DNA from: Hexactinellida sp. DTS-2022
Lineage: Eukaryota; Porifera; Hexactinellida
Assembly (NCBI GenBank): GCA_028753945.1
Contig: JAPNXP010000018.1
Span: 1,240,001 to 1,304,000, forward strand
Direction of reading: 5' to 3'
DNA length: 64,000 nucleotides
Shown here: positions 52,150-63,661 of the stretch, piece by piece
Numbering within the stretch: the stretch's first letter is position 1
Layout of the letters: each line of letters opens with the position of its first letter
Notes under the pieces: model-generated
The model's input: only the letters and a program-made list of their open reading frames with translations
Database searches by the model: none
What the model was told of the DNA's origin: nothing
Position numbers and translations under genes: made by a program

Positions 52150-52365
52150 TTCCCGGTGTCATAGTAGATCCTGTTCCCCCATCTTTTTGTTCCCCCGAAC
52201 AATATTTACTAGGAAATCCTGTTCCCCACACCATATTTCCTAGGGAATAATGTACCCCCCGAGTGTTTCCCCCTGGTTAATTTTGTTCCCCCGAACAATA
52301 TTCACTAGTAAATATTGTTCCCCCGAACAGTATTTGCTAGTAATATTGTTCCCCCGAACAGTGCA
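52150..52365. repeat. GTTCCCCCGAACAATATT repeat cluster
   Basis: Five degenerate copies of a unit of about 30 bases, GTTCCCCCGAACAATATTYA followed by CTAGTAAATATT. Inverted relatives occur at 61530-61690 and weakly at 63915-63950. Confidence 0.75.
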
Positions 52366-52409
52366 GATTCACTAGAAAATTATCTTCCCTTTCAATACAA
52401 AATGGAATT

Positions 52410-52545
52410 AAAGCCGACCATACACGATGCAACAAAGTTGCATCGTGTATGTTAAATTTTCCATGCAACAAAGTTGCACCGTGTATGTTGATTGTTGCAT
52501 GGAAATTGAACATGTTCAATTTTCTTGCACATTTGTTGCACGAAA
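52410..52545. repeat. TTAA-edged palindromic GCATGCAAC repeat, copy 1
   Basis: Starts TTAAAGCCGACCATACACGA and contains GATGCAAC-AAA-GTTGCATC and further TTGCATG/CATGCAA palindromes. Related, inverted copy at 56630-56827. TTAA edges suggest a piggyBac- or Kolobok-type MITE. Confidence 0.6.
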
Positions 52546-52566
52546 ATATGGAAATTCAGTACATAT

Positions 52567-52760
52567 TTTTACTGTGCCGACTATACTATAGTATAGTGGC
52601 CCAGTATTGGAATCACTGCCTTTATTATTATTTTTTTTTACTGTGCCGACTATACTATAGTATAGTGGCCCAGTTCTAATCTCACTGCCTTTATTTTTAC
52701 TGTGCCGACTATACTATAGTATAGTGGCCCAGTATTGGAATCACTGCCTTTATTTTTATT
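52567..52760. repeat. 3x tandem unit with TATACTATAGTATA palindrome
   Basis: Three copies of a 57-70 base unit: ACTGTGCCGACTATACTATA, then GTATAGTGGCCCAGT, AATCACTGCCTTTATT. A single inverted copy is at 3015-3045, next to another hairpin-unit fragment. Confidence 0.85.
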
Positions 52761-52775
52761 TTTATTATTATTTTT

Positions 52776-55700
52776 TCTCCGTAGACGGTGCCCTGGCCAG
52801 AGCTTTATAGTTGATGGGCTGAAACTTGGCATGTAGTTGCGGAGGGACCGTCAAATTTGCACCTGGGGTCACGATTTTTGATTAAGAAATTTTTGACACA
52901 TCTTTAACACCTTTCAAATTTTGTCTGGTCCATAACTCAAAAATTGTTTTACTAAACCCCCAAATTTTATTTCATATTTGGATTCACCATAAAATTTTGC
53001 GTCTGATGGGAGAAGAAAACTTTTAATAAAGAGTTTTATTTCTGCCATAAATGGGGGTTGAAATTTCTTTGTTTACTCACACTTCAATTTCAGTAAAACT
53101 GTGAAATCTAATTCCATTGTTTCAACTTGTAATATTTATATTGATTTAAGTTGTTAAATCTTACACTATTGTTTCAACTTGCTACAATTATATTGATTTA
53201 ACTTGTGAATTCCAGCTGGCTTCTATTTAATTCTAGTATTACTATACAATGGATTAAATAAATTATAATAATATAAGGAATTTGTTGACTCAACTCAACC
53301 AACCGTGGATAACATTGCTAAAATAAATTCCTGATAATATATTTTATTATCAATACATAATGAATGAATGGCATTAAACTCTTGATGGTTTATGATAGAA
53401 ACTAACTTCAAATTTATCTACCGTTCCTTGTAACTCCGACCAATTAACAAATGGTTCTTCACACCTTGGGCGTTGATGACTGGGCGAAAAAAAATCCAAA
53501 ATTGCACCCTGTGCTGACAGCATGCTCCTTTGGAGGCACTATCAATAACCAACCAATAAAATATAGTGCCACCAAAGGAACATGCGTCGGCACAGGGTGC
53601 AATTTTGGATTTTTTTTATTTTTTTTTCTCCGTAGACGGTACCCTGGCCAGAGCTCTATAGTTGATGGGCTGAAACTTGGCATGTAGGTGCGGTGGGACT
53701 GTCTAATTTGCACCTGGGGTTACGATTTTTTATTAAGAAATTTTTGACACATCTTTAACACCTTTCAGATTTTGTCTGGTCCATAACTCAAAATATGTTT
53801 TACTAAACCCGCAAATTTTATTTCATATTTGGATTCCCCATAAAATTCTGCGTCTGATGGGAGAAGAAAACCTTCAAAAAAGGTTTTATTCCTGCCATTA
53901 ATGGGGGTTGAAATTTCTTTGTTTACTCACACTTCAATTTCAGTAAAACTGTGAAATCTAATTCCATTGTTTCAACTTGTAATAATTATATTGATTTAAC
54001 TTGTTAAATCCTACTCTAGTGATTCAACTTGCGATAATTATATTGATTCAACTTATAAATTCCAGCTGGCTTCTATTTAATTGTAGTATTACTATACAAT
54101 GGATTAAATAAAATATAATAATATAAGGAATTTGTTGACTTAATTCAACTTAACCGTGGATAACATTGCTAAAATAAATAACTAATAATATAATTTATTA
54201 TCAATACATAATGAATGAATGGCATTAAACTAAAGATGGTTTATGATAGAACCGTTAAGATTTTACATTCCACAACAACGACAGATTAAGTGAATATATT
54301 TGTTTCGGCGAGAAAATTCTTGCACAATTAATGTACTGACGTAATTAATTATAATTAATTCCTTTTGTATTTAACTTATAGACGGTTCCAATTAGATTAT
54401 TGGGGTTATCGAGTGCGTGGAATTCAAACATTATAGTGAAATTCAATTTAAATTAATAATAATTGCAAATAATTGAACTTAATTTATTTTGCTGTATATA
54501 ATAATGGTGTTAAATAATTAATACATTAATTAAATTTTTAAACTAAATAGCTAAGTTTCATTAATCTCAGAGATGATACAAGATAGAAACAAACTTTCAA
54601 TTTATCAATTGATCCTTATGCCAGGTACCACCTATACAAGTGGGTCTTGACACCTTGAGGTGATGATGACATCGTTAAAAAAATTTATTTTTACAATTTT
54701 TTTAATTTGACTTTTAAAATGGGTTAGTTGGTGTTGGGTGATGACCCAACACTCAAATAAAAATTGCTGACTCATCACTTATTATATTCTACTGAAACTT
54801 GAATATCTTTGAAATGAAGTGAGCAAAATGGAAACTTCCACGACTCTAAGGGTCGATGCCTTCTGAAACACCTTTCTGAAATAATTTAATCCCTTCAATG
54901 TGATGATGACATGGCGAAAAAAAAATCCAAAATTGCAGCCTGTGCCGATAGCATGTTCCTTTGGAGGCACTATCAATAAAGCACCAACAAAATATAGTGC
55001 CACCAAAGGAACATGCGTCGGCACAGCTGCAATTTTGGATTTTTTTTTTCTCCGTAGACGGTGCCCTGGCCTGAGCTTTATAGTTGATGGGCTGAAACTT
55101 GGCATGTAGGTGCGATGGGACCGTCTAATTTGCACCTGGGGTTACGATTTTTCGTTAACAAATTTTTGACACATCTTTAACACCTTTAAAAATTTGTCTG
55201 GTCCATAACTCAAAATATGTTTTACTAAACCCCCAAATTTTATTTCATATTTGGATTCGCCATAAAATTCTGCGTCTGATGGGAGAATAAATTTTACAAT
55301 AAAGGGGGCAATTTCTGCCATAAATGGGGGTTGAAATTTCTTTGTTTACTCACACTTCAATTTCAGTAAAACTGTGAAATCTAATTCCATTGTTTCAACT
55401 TGTAATAATTATATTGATTTAACTTGTTAAATCCTACTCTATTGATTCAACTTGAGATAATTATATTGATTTAACTTATAAATTCCAGCTGGCTTCAATT
55501 TAATTGTAGTATTACTATACAATGGATTAAATAAAATAATATAATATAAGGAATTTGTTGACTCAACTCAACCAACCGTGGATAACATTGCTAAAATACA
55601 TTACTAATACTATATTTTATTATAAATACATAATGAATGAAAGGCATTAAACTCTTGATGGTTTATGATAGAAACTAACCTCAACTTTATCTACCGTTCC

Positions 55701-55884
55701 ATGTGACTCCGACCAATTAACAAATGGTTCTTCACACCTTGGGCGTTGATGACTTGGGAGAAAAAATCCAAAATTGCAGCCTGCGCCGACAGCATGTTCC
55801 TTTGGAGGCACTATCAATAAACAACCAACAAAATATAGTGCCACCAAAGGAACATGCGTCGGCACAGGCTGCAATTTTGGATTT
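52776..55884 (+). repeat. three tandem hairpin-ended units of about 0.85 kb
   Basis: Each unit starts CTCCGTAGACGGTRCCCTGG and runs through TTGATGGGCTGAAACTTGGC, CATAAAATTYTGCGTCTGAT, GGGGGTTGAAATTTC and GGCATTAAACT. It ends in a long hairpin (53491-53612, 54922-55043, 55762-55884). Units: 52776-53612, 53628-55043 (enlarged by an insertion of about 0.6 kb) and 55049-55884. A T-run joins each hairpin to the next unit. Short open frames here come from the hairpin arms and are not genes. Confidence 0.85.
54330..54663 (+). repeat. left arm of a 340-bp inverted repeat
   Basis: Pairs in inverted orientation with 56826-57165: GTACTGACGTAATTAATT, TTTAACTTATAGA, GATTATTGGGGTTATCGAGT, CTCAGAGATGATACA, CAAGTGGGTCTTGACACCTT. 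It is the insertion that enlarges the middle tandem unit. Confidence 0.75.
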
Positions 55885-56629
55885 TCAGATTATTTTCTTT
55901 TGCATTTTTCACATACTCAAAACAATTGAAAAAATCACATGTTCATGAGTCAAGACTTTCTAGTGTACCTATTTAATTTACTAGTTACTTTCTCAAGACC
56001 CTTAATCAAGCCACCTATGATGGCGAACACAAATGTATATATTATAATTTTTATCACGGTTTTAAAAACACTGATCGTATTGATGTATATTCTTTTCCTA
56101 GAAATACTACACATCTTAAATTATCCACGACCCGTTAATGACGTTTTTTGATTTTTGAATGAATCTAGAAAATATGGATTATAAACTTAGGGATTGCACA
56201 TGTACTAACCATTGTATTTCTAGATCCGAGTAAATTCTAGTTATGGGCAGCTTCAGGACGACAGTGCCCGTATAAGGGAGTTTGGATGTAGTATATAATT
56301 ATCCAGTTCTAACTAAGAATACCAAAATGGCTATACCTTTATATAATTATCACTGGACACACGATCCATCCTTACAAAATTTCTATAACTGGATATGTCA
56401 ACTAAAAAATTTATTTTTCATCAATAGATGAAATGCACTTTGCGTCTCTCGATTTTGATCCAATCCTTAACCCATGAGATCTCAATTTGCGTTGACGGAT
56501 CAAATGCAATTTCCTCCGGCGAAGTATAATAATTTGGAATGTGGAAACGACAACTTGTGTTTTATCCACAATAATGAATTGGATTATATTGGGATCATTC
56601 GCATAGTACTGATATGAAATAATATTTTA
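55885..56629. other. AT-rich spacer
   Basis: A 70-codon hydrophobic frame at 55939-56151 has no recognisable domain. No other feature. Confidence 0.4.
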
Positions 56630-56827
56630 CCATGTGTAATGAAGTAATTTCCATGCAACAATGTTGCACGAAAATAAATGTTGCATGCAACTTGTCGCAC
56701 GAAAACTGTGTTGCATGCAACATATTGCTTGCAACATTGTTGCACCGTGTATGTTACCTAGTTACATGTAGTTTGTTGCGCGCAACAGTTGCATGCAACA
56801 ATGTTGCATTGTGTATGGTGGGCTTAA
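56630..56827. repeat. TTAA-edged palindromic GCATGCAAC repeat, copy 2
   Basis: Many TTGCATGCAACA and TGTTGCACG palindromes, ending GCATTGTGTATGGTGGGCTTAA, the inverse of the 52410 start. Its TTAA edge touches the right arm of the 340-bp inverted repeat. Confidence 0.6.
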
Positions 56828-57165
56828 GGTGTCAAGACCCACTTGTATAGGTGGTACGTCGCATAAGGACCAATTGATAAATTTAAAGTTTGTTTTTATA
56901 ATGTATCATCTCTGAGATTAATGAAATTTAGCTAATTAGTATAAATATTTAATTAATTTATTAATTATTTAACACTATTATTATGAACAGCAAAATAATT
57001 AAGTTCAATTATTTGCTTTAATTATTAATCTATTTTGAATTTCACTATCATTTTTGAATTCAGCGCACTCGATAATATCCCCAATAATCTATTTGGTACC
57101 ATCTCTATAAGTTAAACACAGAGCGAATTAATTATGTCAGTGTATATGTGTTGCCCATCTACATA
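56826..57165 (-). repeat. right arm of the 340-bp inverted repeat
   Basis: Complement of 54330-54663 with scattered differences. The spacing between arms is about 2.16 kb and contains the third tandem unit. Confidence 0.75.
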
Positions 57166-57285
57166 CACTTCCTATTATAATACACCTATATTACTAATGT
57201 ACAAGTTTCCTATGATAACCAATTTGAATTATTATTTACAATAAACTTCACCTTTCAATTTGTTCCTTGAATATTCTATCATTTC

Positions 57286-58820
57286 ATGTTTCTATCGATC
57301 TTATCGATTCCTATTTTCCTGCTACTCTGCAGTTATACCCCTGTGGTACACGGAATTTGCGATGAGCCAGAATTCACTTGTGATATTCAACCTGCCTACA
57401 GTATCTGTACTATCAGGGCAAATAACGGAACCCAGACAAGCTACCTTATCGAGAAGTGTTCTGGTGAAGTAGCAGAGTCTGGAATAACTCAAATATACCT
57501 TTATGTGTATTTGACGGAGAATAATGAAACTATAACACTGGATATAGCTGGAGGTATAACCAGATTCTTTTTGTATGTTTATGATACAATCTCGATTGAA
57601 TTCAACAAGACTCAAATTGACATCCGATATCTACAATTATATGGATACAATCCGGCTGTTATATATTGTCCTTATGATTTCTTAAACCATTTCCCAAGCA
57701 TTATAGAACTCTTTATACGAAGTGCTGTATTCGATCGCTTTCCATACTTAAACTCGACAAGTTTAACATATCTGTATCTCCACTACCTTACGCTACCTAA
57801 TGTAGTAACCATTCTACATCGATGCTTATTCTACCTAACTTGGATTGGTTAGAATTGTATCAATTAGAAGACGCACTGTGGTATCATGCTATTCTCAGCA
57901 GTTTCCATAATACTACTCGTATTGAGCTTTTAGAACTGATCGGAATACAACACCTCTATAGTTACCAGTTTGCTAACTTGACACGTTTGAGAAGATTGTA
58001 TTTGTCCAGACTTTTCACTGATTTCACATTTGAAGATAACGCACTATCCGGATTGGATGGATTGACATATTTATATATTCGGAACTTGCAAACAAATTTA
58101 GATTTCATTTCCAAAGAGACCTTTCCTAGTCTAACACAATTCGATTTAAGCTCTTCTTCTCTAACTACACTCGAACAGAGATTTTTTGAAAGACAAAAAC
58201 AATTAGACACACTATTGGGTACTACTAATCCATTCTATTGTGACTGCGACATGGCATGGGTTAGTTATGTTGCTAATAATCTTGGTTGGACAGTCACTGG
58301 CACGTGTGCAACCCCTTCTAACTTGAATGGGAACTCAATTGCTGATAGTTCCAATTACGTTAACTGTCCTAATAATCAATCCTACCATTGCTTTAATGAT
58401 AGTTTCATTTGTCCTTCGGAGAGCAACTGTATTAACACAGCAGATAGTGCGTACTGTGAATGCATAGATGGATACACACTAAATGAAACCAACAACTTAT
58501 GTTTGGATACAAACGAGTGCACTGGTACCAACATTTGTGAACAGAACTGTTTAAATACAATAGGTTCCTATACATGTTCCTGTTTATCTGGATTTACTCA
58601 TAACCCCCCTCACTCCTGTGAAGATACAAACGAGTGTTCTACATCCAACAACAACTGCGAACACAACTGTACAAACACAGTAGGTTCCTATACATGCTCC
58701 TGTATGTCTGGTTTCGCGCTACAGTCAGATATGTCATCCTGTGTATCAGGAGTTAGTCAGCTGATGGCTCCTATACTCCTTGCCCTCCTCTCTCTACTCT
58801 TGCAAGCCTCACTTCTTTGA
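57286..58820 (+). pseudogene. secreted/GPI-anchored LRR-EGF protein, frameshifted
   Basis: Two overlapping frames form one protein of about 500 residues. The first (57286-57852) has a signal peptide (MFLSILSIPIFLLLCSYTP) and Cys-capped N-terminal leucine-rich repeats. The second (57822-58820) continues the repeats (LPNLDWLELYQL, LTRLRRLYLSRL, LDGLTYLYIRNL, FPSLTQFDLSSS), then an LRR C-cap (FYCDCDMAW). Three EGF modules follow, two of the Ca-binding type (DTNECTGTNICEQNC, DTNECSTSNNNCEHNC), and the tail MAPILLALLSLLLQASLL suits GPI attachment. A one-base shift in 57797-57852 separates them. With everything else intact it may be a sequencing indel, a very young pseudogene or a small intron. Cell-surface receptor or adhesion role is inferred from domains only. 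Confidence 0.7.
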
Positions 58821-60447
58821 TTCTCGTATAGGACTAACTCTATTTATTCTTATTTATTTTCTAAACTTATTTTATAGTTCCTCTTCTTTTCGAATTCCTA
58901 TCTTTTATTCATTCAATGATTTCATTGACCCCTCTCTTTCTATTATTATTATCTCTTTTTATTTTTTCATTTACTCACTAATATTTGATAATAAATCTCT
59001 ATTCGCTATTTGTTACTTTATATTCACATATTATTGGGAATCTCAGTGTTCCCTCTAATTTTCGGGGTGCAGGACTTCTGAAAATTCCGTGTGACAACAC
59101 TGACAAACATTTCCAAAATGAATTTTCTGCAAGTTCACTTTAAAAATGAAATTTATATAGTAATTTGGGTAGAAGAAGCAATTTAATTGTTGGCCTTAAT
59201 ACATCTAATTTCGGTGACATTGATAAAATCCTTACAGGCAACACTGATTGGAATATTATCTCATGTGATTTATATCACTCATTATATAGACGGTCTATTT
59301 CTGAATGGCCTCTAAAAGCCCATACACCTAAATTAAAATTTCTACACCGTCTATATATTTTGTAGAGCAACAGCCCCTGTCGCTTATGGTAATACTATAT
59401 TACTAAGAAGACCTGTCTAGAAATAGACGGTCTATATATTAGCTAAAGCACATAACTGGCTTGTTATAAAGGTTAGAAATTAACTGAATATAATTACCGT
59501 AATAGGAATATTATTAGAAGAATTACAGTAATTATATCGTTATTATTTTATTATTTGCCTCGGGTAATTATGCTAGCAACAGGTTAGGAGATATGTTATT
59601 TAACTTTGTAGAGTATAACAGCAACTTGTCCAAGATATAAATATATAAAATTATTATTTGTTTGTAGTTGAAAATCCCCGAAATCCTTCCTACAAGACAA
59701 TGCCAAACTGGGTTGTTATTTCAAATCAAATTCATTTCTTATATAATCGGCTATCTCTTGTTCCATATCGAATTTCTCTAAAGCAAATCTTGCTGTGTTT
59801 TTAGCTTCATGTTGCATTTCTTCACTCATCGACATTCTTAATTTCTGCTTTTCGTTCTGACATAATACGTTGGAAATATGGTTTTATTTTTTATCCATAT
59901 TCGGGGATAATCTTGGTTTAATGGGAATATTAAATGCGACATAAACCACGTTTTGCTTCAAGAATTTGGAACAATTCATCTGTTTAACTGTCAATTATAT
60001 TCATTTATAATTAACTTTCATTTTGTATTTAACTCTGTAACAATAAAGTGCCTTTGTTATGTTAGACGCTTAATTCGGACTCCTTTATGACACAAGTCGC
60101 AATAATTAAATACTCCCTATTGTAGGGGCTTTTTGCCTGGTATTGTTTATTAATATAGGAACGTCTCCTAAATACAAGTATACAAACGGTCTCTTCTCAT
60201 AATTAACTATACTATGTACCTACGTCAATCTTGCAATTCCAAACAGGGATTTATATTTTATATAAAACTGTAGTCTCATTGTAGTATTTTGGGAAAATAT
60301 AAGCGAAAATATAGTAATTGGCTGTAAACTTTGATAAACTACTCTTGATACTGCTATTCTAATTTGTTCCATTTTTGAGGTAAATAGAACTAATAAATTG
60401 GGAAAGTTACCCTACATAGAAATACATACTGCTTTATAAACATAGTT
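58821..60447. other. 1.6-kb AT-rich spacer
   Basis: Short TATAGACGGTCTAT palindromes at about 59285-59300 and 59415-59435. No coding content seen. Confidence 0.45.
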
Positions 60448-60680
60448 TAAACACTAGCAGGCACAAGTATTTGAACAGCAATAATTTTTATTAAATTAAT
60501 ACATTCAAGCTTCTAGCAGCATAATAACATTATTAGATGCTTCAACATGGCTACTTACATAAACGATATGAAAAGTATAATAAATTAGCAAAAGTTTTGA
60601 ATTTTACATTTTTATGGAGGTGTTGGCTAATTATATAGTTAATGTGTTTAAATATCTAATTTCTGATCATTAATTTGCAG
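60448..60680. repeat. left-half copy of the Tc1-like element
   Basis: Matches 46490-46715: CAAGTATTTGAACAGCAATAAT, ATTCAAGCTTCTAGCAGCAT, TTTATGGAGGTGTT, TTTCTGATCAT. The right half is absent; the GC-rich patch begins where the match stops. Confidence 0.75.
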
Positions 60681-60689
60681 TGTTTTATC

Positions 60690-60930
60690 AAGGTTGGATA
60701 CGGGGGATCCGGTCAAGCCATGGCCTGACTACTTTATAACTGCTTCCGCCGGATCTGCGGCAACGGTTAGTCCGGCCGGACCATCCATGGCGTAATGGAT
60801 GGTGCGGGGGACCTGTACGGTGGCACCTACGGTTCCGTGGATCGTTCCCTTCCGCCATATAAGGTCCCCCTGGACCGTCCATGGCAGCGTACATGGTCCC
60901 CCGGAACCATTTGGGGTGCTCTCTGCTCTG
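60690..60930. repeat. GC-rich patch with CCATGG phrases
   Basis: About 240 bases of clearly higher GC in an AT-rich spacer. Repeated phrases include CCATCCATGG/GGATGG, GGACCGTCCATGG and GGTCCCCC. Open frames on both strands have no domain. Function unknown; possibly the body of an element. Confidence 0.5.
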
Positions 60931-61529
60931 AATCTAATCTGCTGTGTAATGTATATGTGCAGTGCAACCTCTATAAGTAGGGGAGCATGGGATGGGCAAA
61001 ATTTTAATTCAAACTTGAGGCTGAAGTTTCTCAATTATTTTGTCAATTTCAGCCTAAATTTCAGTTTCGAAGGGGACATCCAGGCCCCCTGGGGCCCATC
61101 CCCCCCTGGATCCGCCTCACAATATAAATATTTTCGCACACGTAATTTGACACAATGAAATACTATTAATCCAATTAGTTGAAATTTTGGATTTTTTAAA
61201 GCGAATATTGAGTCAATCAAAGTGAATCAATCCAAATTTGGCCCAGAATAACCAAATTTGTACTCAAATTAATAATTTTGACCCATTAACAGAAAATATT
61301 GTGTATTAGCTTGAATAGCTTCTATTGGCATGTTTCTGTTCATGGAAAAATGACCCCATTGAGCAGTTGACCCCAATAAGCAGTGACCCTATTAAGTGGA
61401 GTTGACCATATATTATATCCGATATGACACTATCTAGCAAAGTGAAAGTGTAAGAATGTCTTAGGTAACTCACAACTTTCTACATGTTCATTAACTTAAC
61501 CATAGTATGATTTTGTAATGAGGGGAAGA
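60931..61529. other. AT-rich spacer
   Basis: Contains CAGGCCCCCTGGGGCCCATC near 61080 and a run of TTGACCCC-type phrases at 61350-61410. No element delimited. Confidence 0.4.
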
Positions 61530-61690
61530 GAATTTGCTAGTAAATATTGTTGGGTGAACAATATTACTTTGGAAATACTGTTGGGGGAACAATATTTTCT
61601 ATTAGACAGAGAGGAACAAGATTCCCTAGAGGTAACAAGATTTCCGAAGAAATAATGTTTGGGGTACAGGATTTATTCTGACAACTGCCG
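61530..61690. repeat. inverted cluster of AACAATATT-GGGGGAAC repeats
   Basis: Degenerate, opposite-orientation relatives of the cluster at 52150-52365. Confidence 0.55.
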
Positions 61691-62210
61691 GACATATATG
61701 ATACTGACGAATTACGGCAAGGAGGAGTTGCACCCGCCACTTCAGTAGTGTTCACCTAATAGAAATTGCTTCAATAGCAATATTGCTCTATTCAGTCCCC
61801 AAGCGAGAATATATAAATGTTTATTATGTTCTTCAGTTCTAATAGCAAATTCGCTTATTCGCAAACAATTTTTTTGCAAAATGCGACTTGCATGCGAGAT
61901 GCGACACTACTGTTTATACGTGCATATAGCTAATATTTAGTATCTACATGTTCGAGAGATAGCAATAGTCACTAATAGGGTAAAAATTTGGAAGAACGGG
62001 CTAGAATGGGCCGATGGGGTATAAACATTGTTGCAGCATAAAATTGCGTTTTTGCGAAAATTTTTAAACATTAGCTTTCCAATTTCAGATGCTTCAGAGC
62101 ATAATGTTTTTGCAATAGTTTTAATTTTGTGGAATTTAAATTCGTACTAGATACGAAAGTAGCAACACACAGTAATAATGTAATATAATAGGACCAGGAC
62201 CAGAGACGGA
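61691..62210. other. AT-rich spacer
   Basis: No supported feature. Confidence 0.4.
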
Positions 62211-62330
62211 ACCGGTCGGGTCGGGTCGGGTCGGGTCGGGTCGGATCGGATCGGGTACCAGTCGGAATCTTGACCGGCCGGTCGAACCTTGACCGGCCAG
62301 TCGAACCCTGACCGGCCGGTCGAGATTTCT
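62211..62330. repeat. GGTCG pentamers and CCGGCCGGTC minisatellite
   Basis: About seven tandem GGTCG/GGATCG pentamers, then three to four 18-20 base units of the form TTGACCGGCCGGTCGAACC. Confidence 0.9.
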
Positions 62331-63169
62331 ATATGATCTATTCGATATCATAATGTCATAATTTGTTTTGATTGAATCTGGCTCCAATAGCCCTTGAGAG
62401 CTTAGTACTAAGTAGTCTTAATTAAATGGTCTATGACCATAATATTTATTAATATTTATTCCTAAATTATATGACATGACACTACAGACTACAGCATGGC
62501 CTACTTAATATACGGCTAGATATGTCACCGAGGCCATAAAACGAGAAGGCCAGTTTCTAATTTTCATTTTAGGATAAACTATGCCTCCTATTGTTGTTAT
62601 TTGGGGTAATCAACCATTGCGAGTCCATTAGAATCACTTTTGAGAATCTCATATTTGTGGTTAAGCTATTTAGTGTAATAATGGAAATAATGACAATAAT
62701 GACAATATTCGTGAGGGAGTGAAATCTGACGCGGGCGGTGGAGCTGAAACAATATTCCAACAAACAGTGGCCTAATAGGTTTGTGGTGAGCATGAGACAC
62801 CGTAAATGTATCTCACACCCACCGGGATACGACATGTGGTGGAAGTGGTTTCGTCCTATCACAAGGACTCATCAGGAGGGTAACCCTCGACCACACTACA
62901 ACTGGTCTACACCAGTTCTAGTTACCAGTGAGCCATGCCGTTCTCCTACCACAGGTACTAAGCATAACCCACCTACACTAGGACCCCTCTAGTGCACTCC
63001 TGTCAGCCCGTCATCACAGGTTATCTGTACTTTACTATCCTATTACAACAATTGATATGACAATTCTTACTGAACCTTAAATTTCTTCCTATTTGTCTCT
63101 TATTAATACTCACAGATTATAATTTCTTTACTTAGTATTAGATTCAAATTATTCTGTAAATTGCCCATT
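62331..63169. other. PPIA 5' spacer
   Basis: The part 62740-62995 is less AT-rich and has an 84-codon frame (62738-62992) without recognisable domain. It could be an exon or a non-coding transcript, but nothing else supports it. Confidence 0.35.
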
Positions 63170-63661
63170 ATGCCTTTGATCGTATTTTTTGACATGACTA
63201 TCGGTGGAGATCCTGCAGGGCGAATTATTATGGAGTTGCGAGATGATGTAGTACCCAAAACTGCTGAGAATTTCCGCGCACTCTGCACTGGAGAGAAGGG
63301 ATTCGGATTCAAGGGGTCCTCCTTCCATCGTGTTATATCAAATTTCATGTGCCAAGGTGGAGATTTCACTAAAGGTGACGGGACAGGCGGCAAAAGCATT
63401 TATGGTGAGAAGTTTGCTGATGAGAATTTTACCCTCAAACACACTGGGCCTGGTGATCTTAGCATGGCCAATGCAGGTGTAAACACTAATGGGTCTCAAT
63501 TCTTCCTCACCACCGTCAAAACCTCCTGGCTGGATGGTAAGCACGTGGTGTTTGGCAGAGTTACCGATGGAATGGATGTTGTCAAGCAAATTGAGAAAGT
63601 AGGGAGCGATAGTGGCAAAACTTCTAAGAAGGTCGTGGTTGCAGATTGTGGACAACTATGA
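63170..63661 (+). CDS. PPIA: cyclophilin A-type peptidyl-prolyl isomerase
   Basis: 163 residues, cytosolic. Catalyses cis-trans isomerisation of prolyl bonds and would bind cyclosporin. ATG at 63170 gives [19 protein letters not shown], the classic start; the three codons upstream begin with TTG. All active-site residues are present with numbers one below human: Arg54 (SFHRVI), Phe59, Met60, Gln62 (NFMCQGGD), Phe112, Trp120 and His125 ([10 protein letters not shown]). It ends ADCGQL. Single exon, no targeting signals. It is close to the canonical sequence, unlike the cyclophilin at 44.7 kb. Confidence 0.97.
   Translation: MPLIVFFDMTIGGDPAGRIIMELRDDVVPKTAENFRALCTGEKGFGFKGSSFHRVISNFMCQGGDFTKGDGTGGKSIYGEKFADENFTLKHTGPGDLSMANAGVNTNGSQFFLTTVKTSWLDGKHVVFGRVTDGMDVVKQIEKVGSDSGKTSKKVVVADCGQL

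Noticed and set aside
53451-53713. Overlapping frames of about 80 codons at 53.5, 54.9 and 55.7 kb as a gene family
   Set aside because: They recur because the hairpin-ended repeat recurs, and they appear on both strands of the hairpin.
55939-56151. Small hydrophobic membrane protein
   Set aside because: A 70-codon AT-driven frame next to repeats; no support.
57322-57615. Antisense gene within the LRR-EGF locus
   Set aside because: Shadow frame; the sense strand has signal peptide, LRR and EGF content.
62738-62992. 84-codon frame upstream of PPIA as a gene
   Set aside because: Somewhat GC-richer but no domain, no partner frame and no splice continuity with PPIA.
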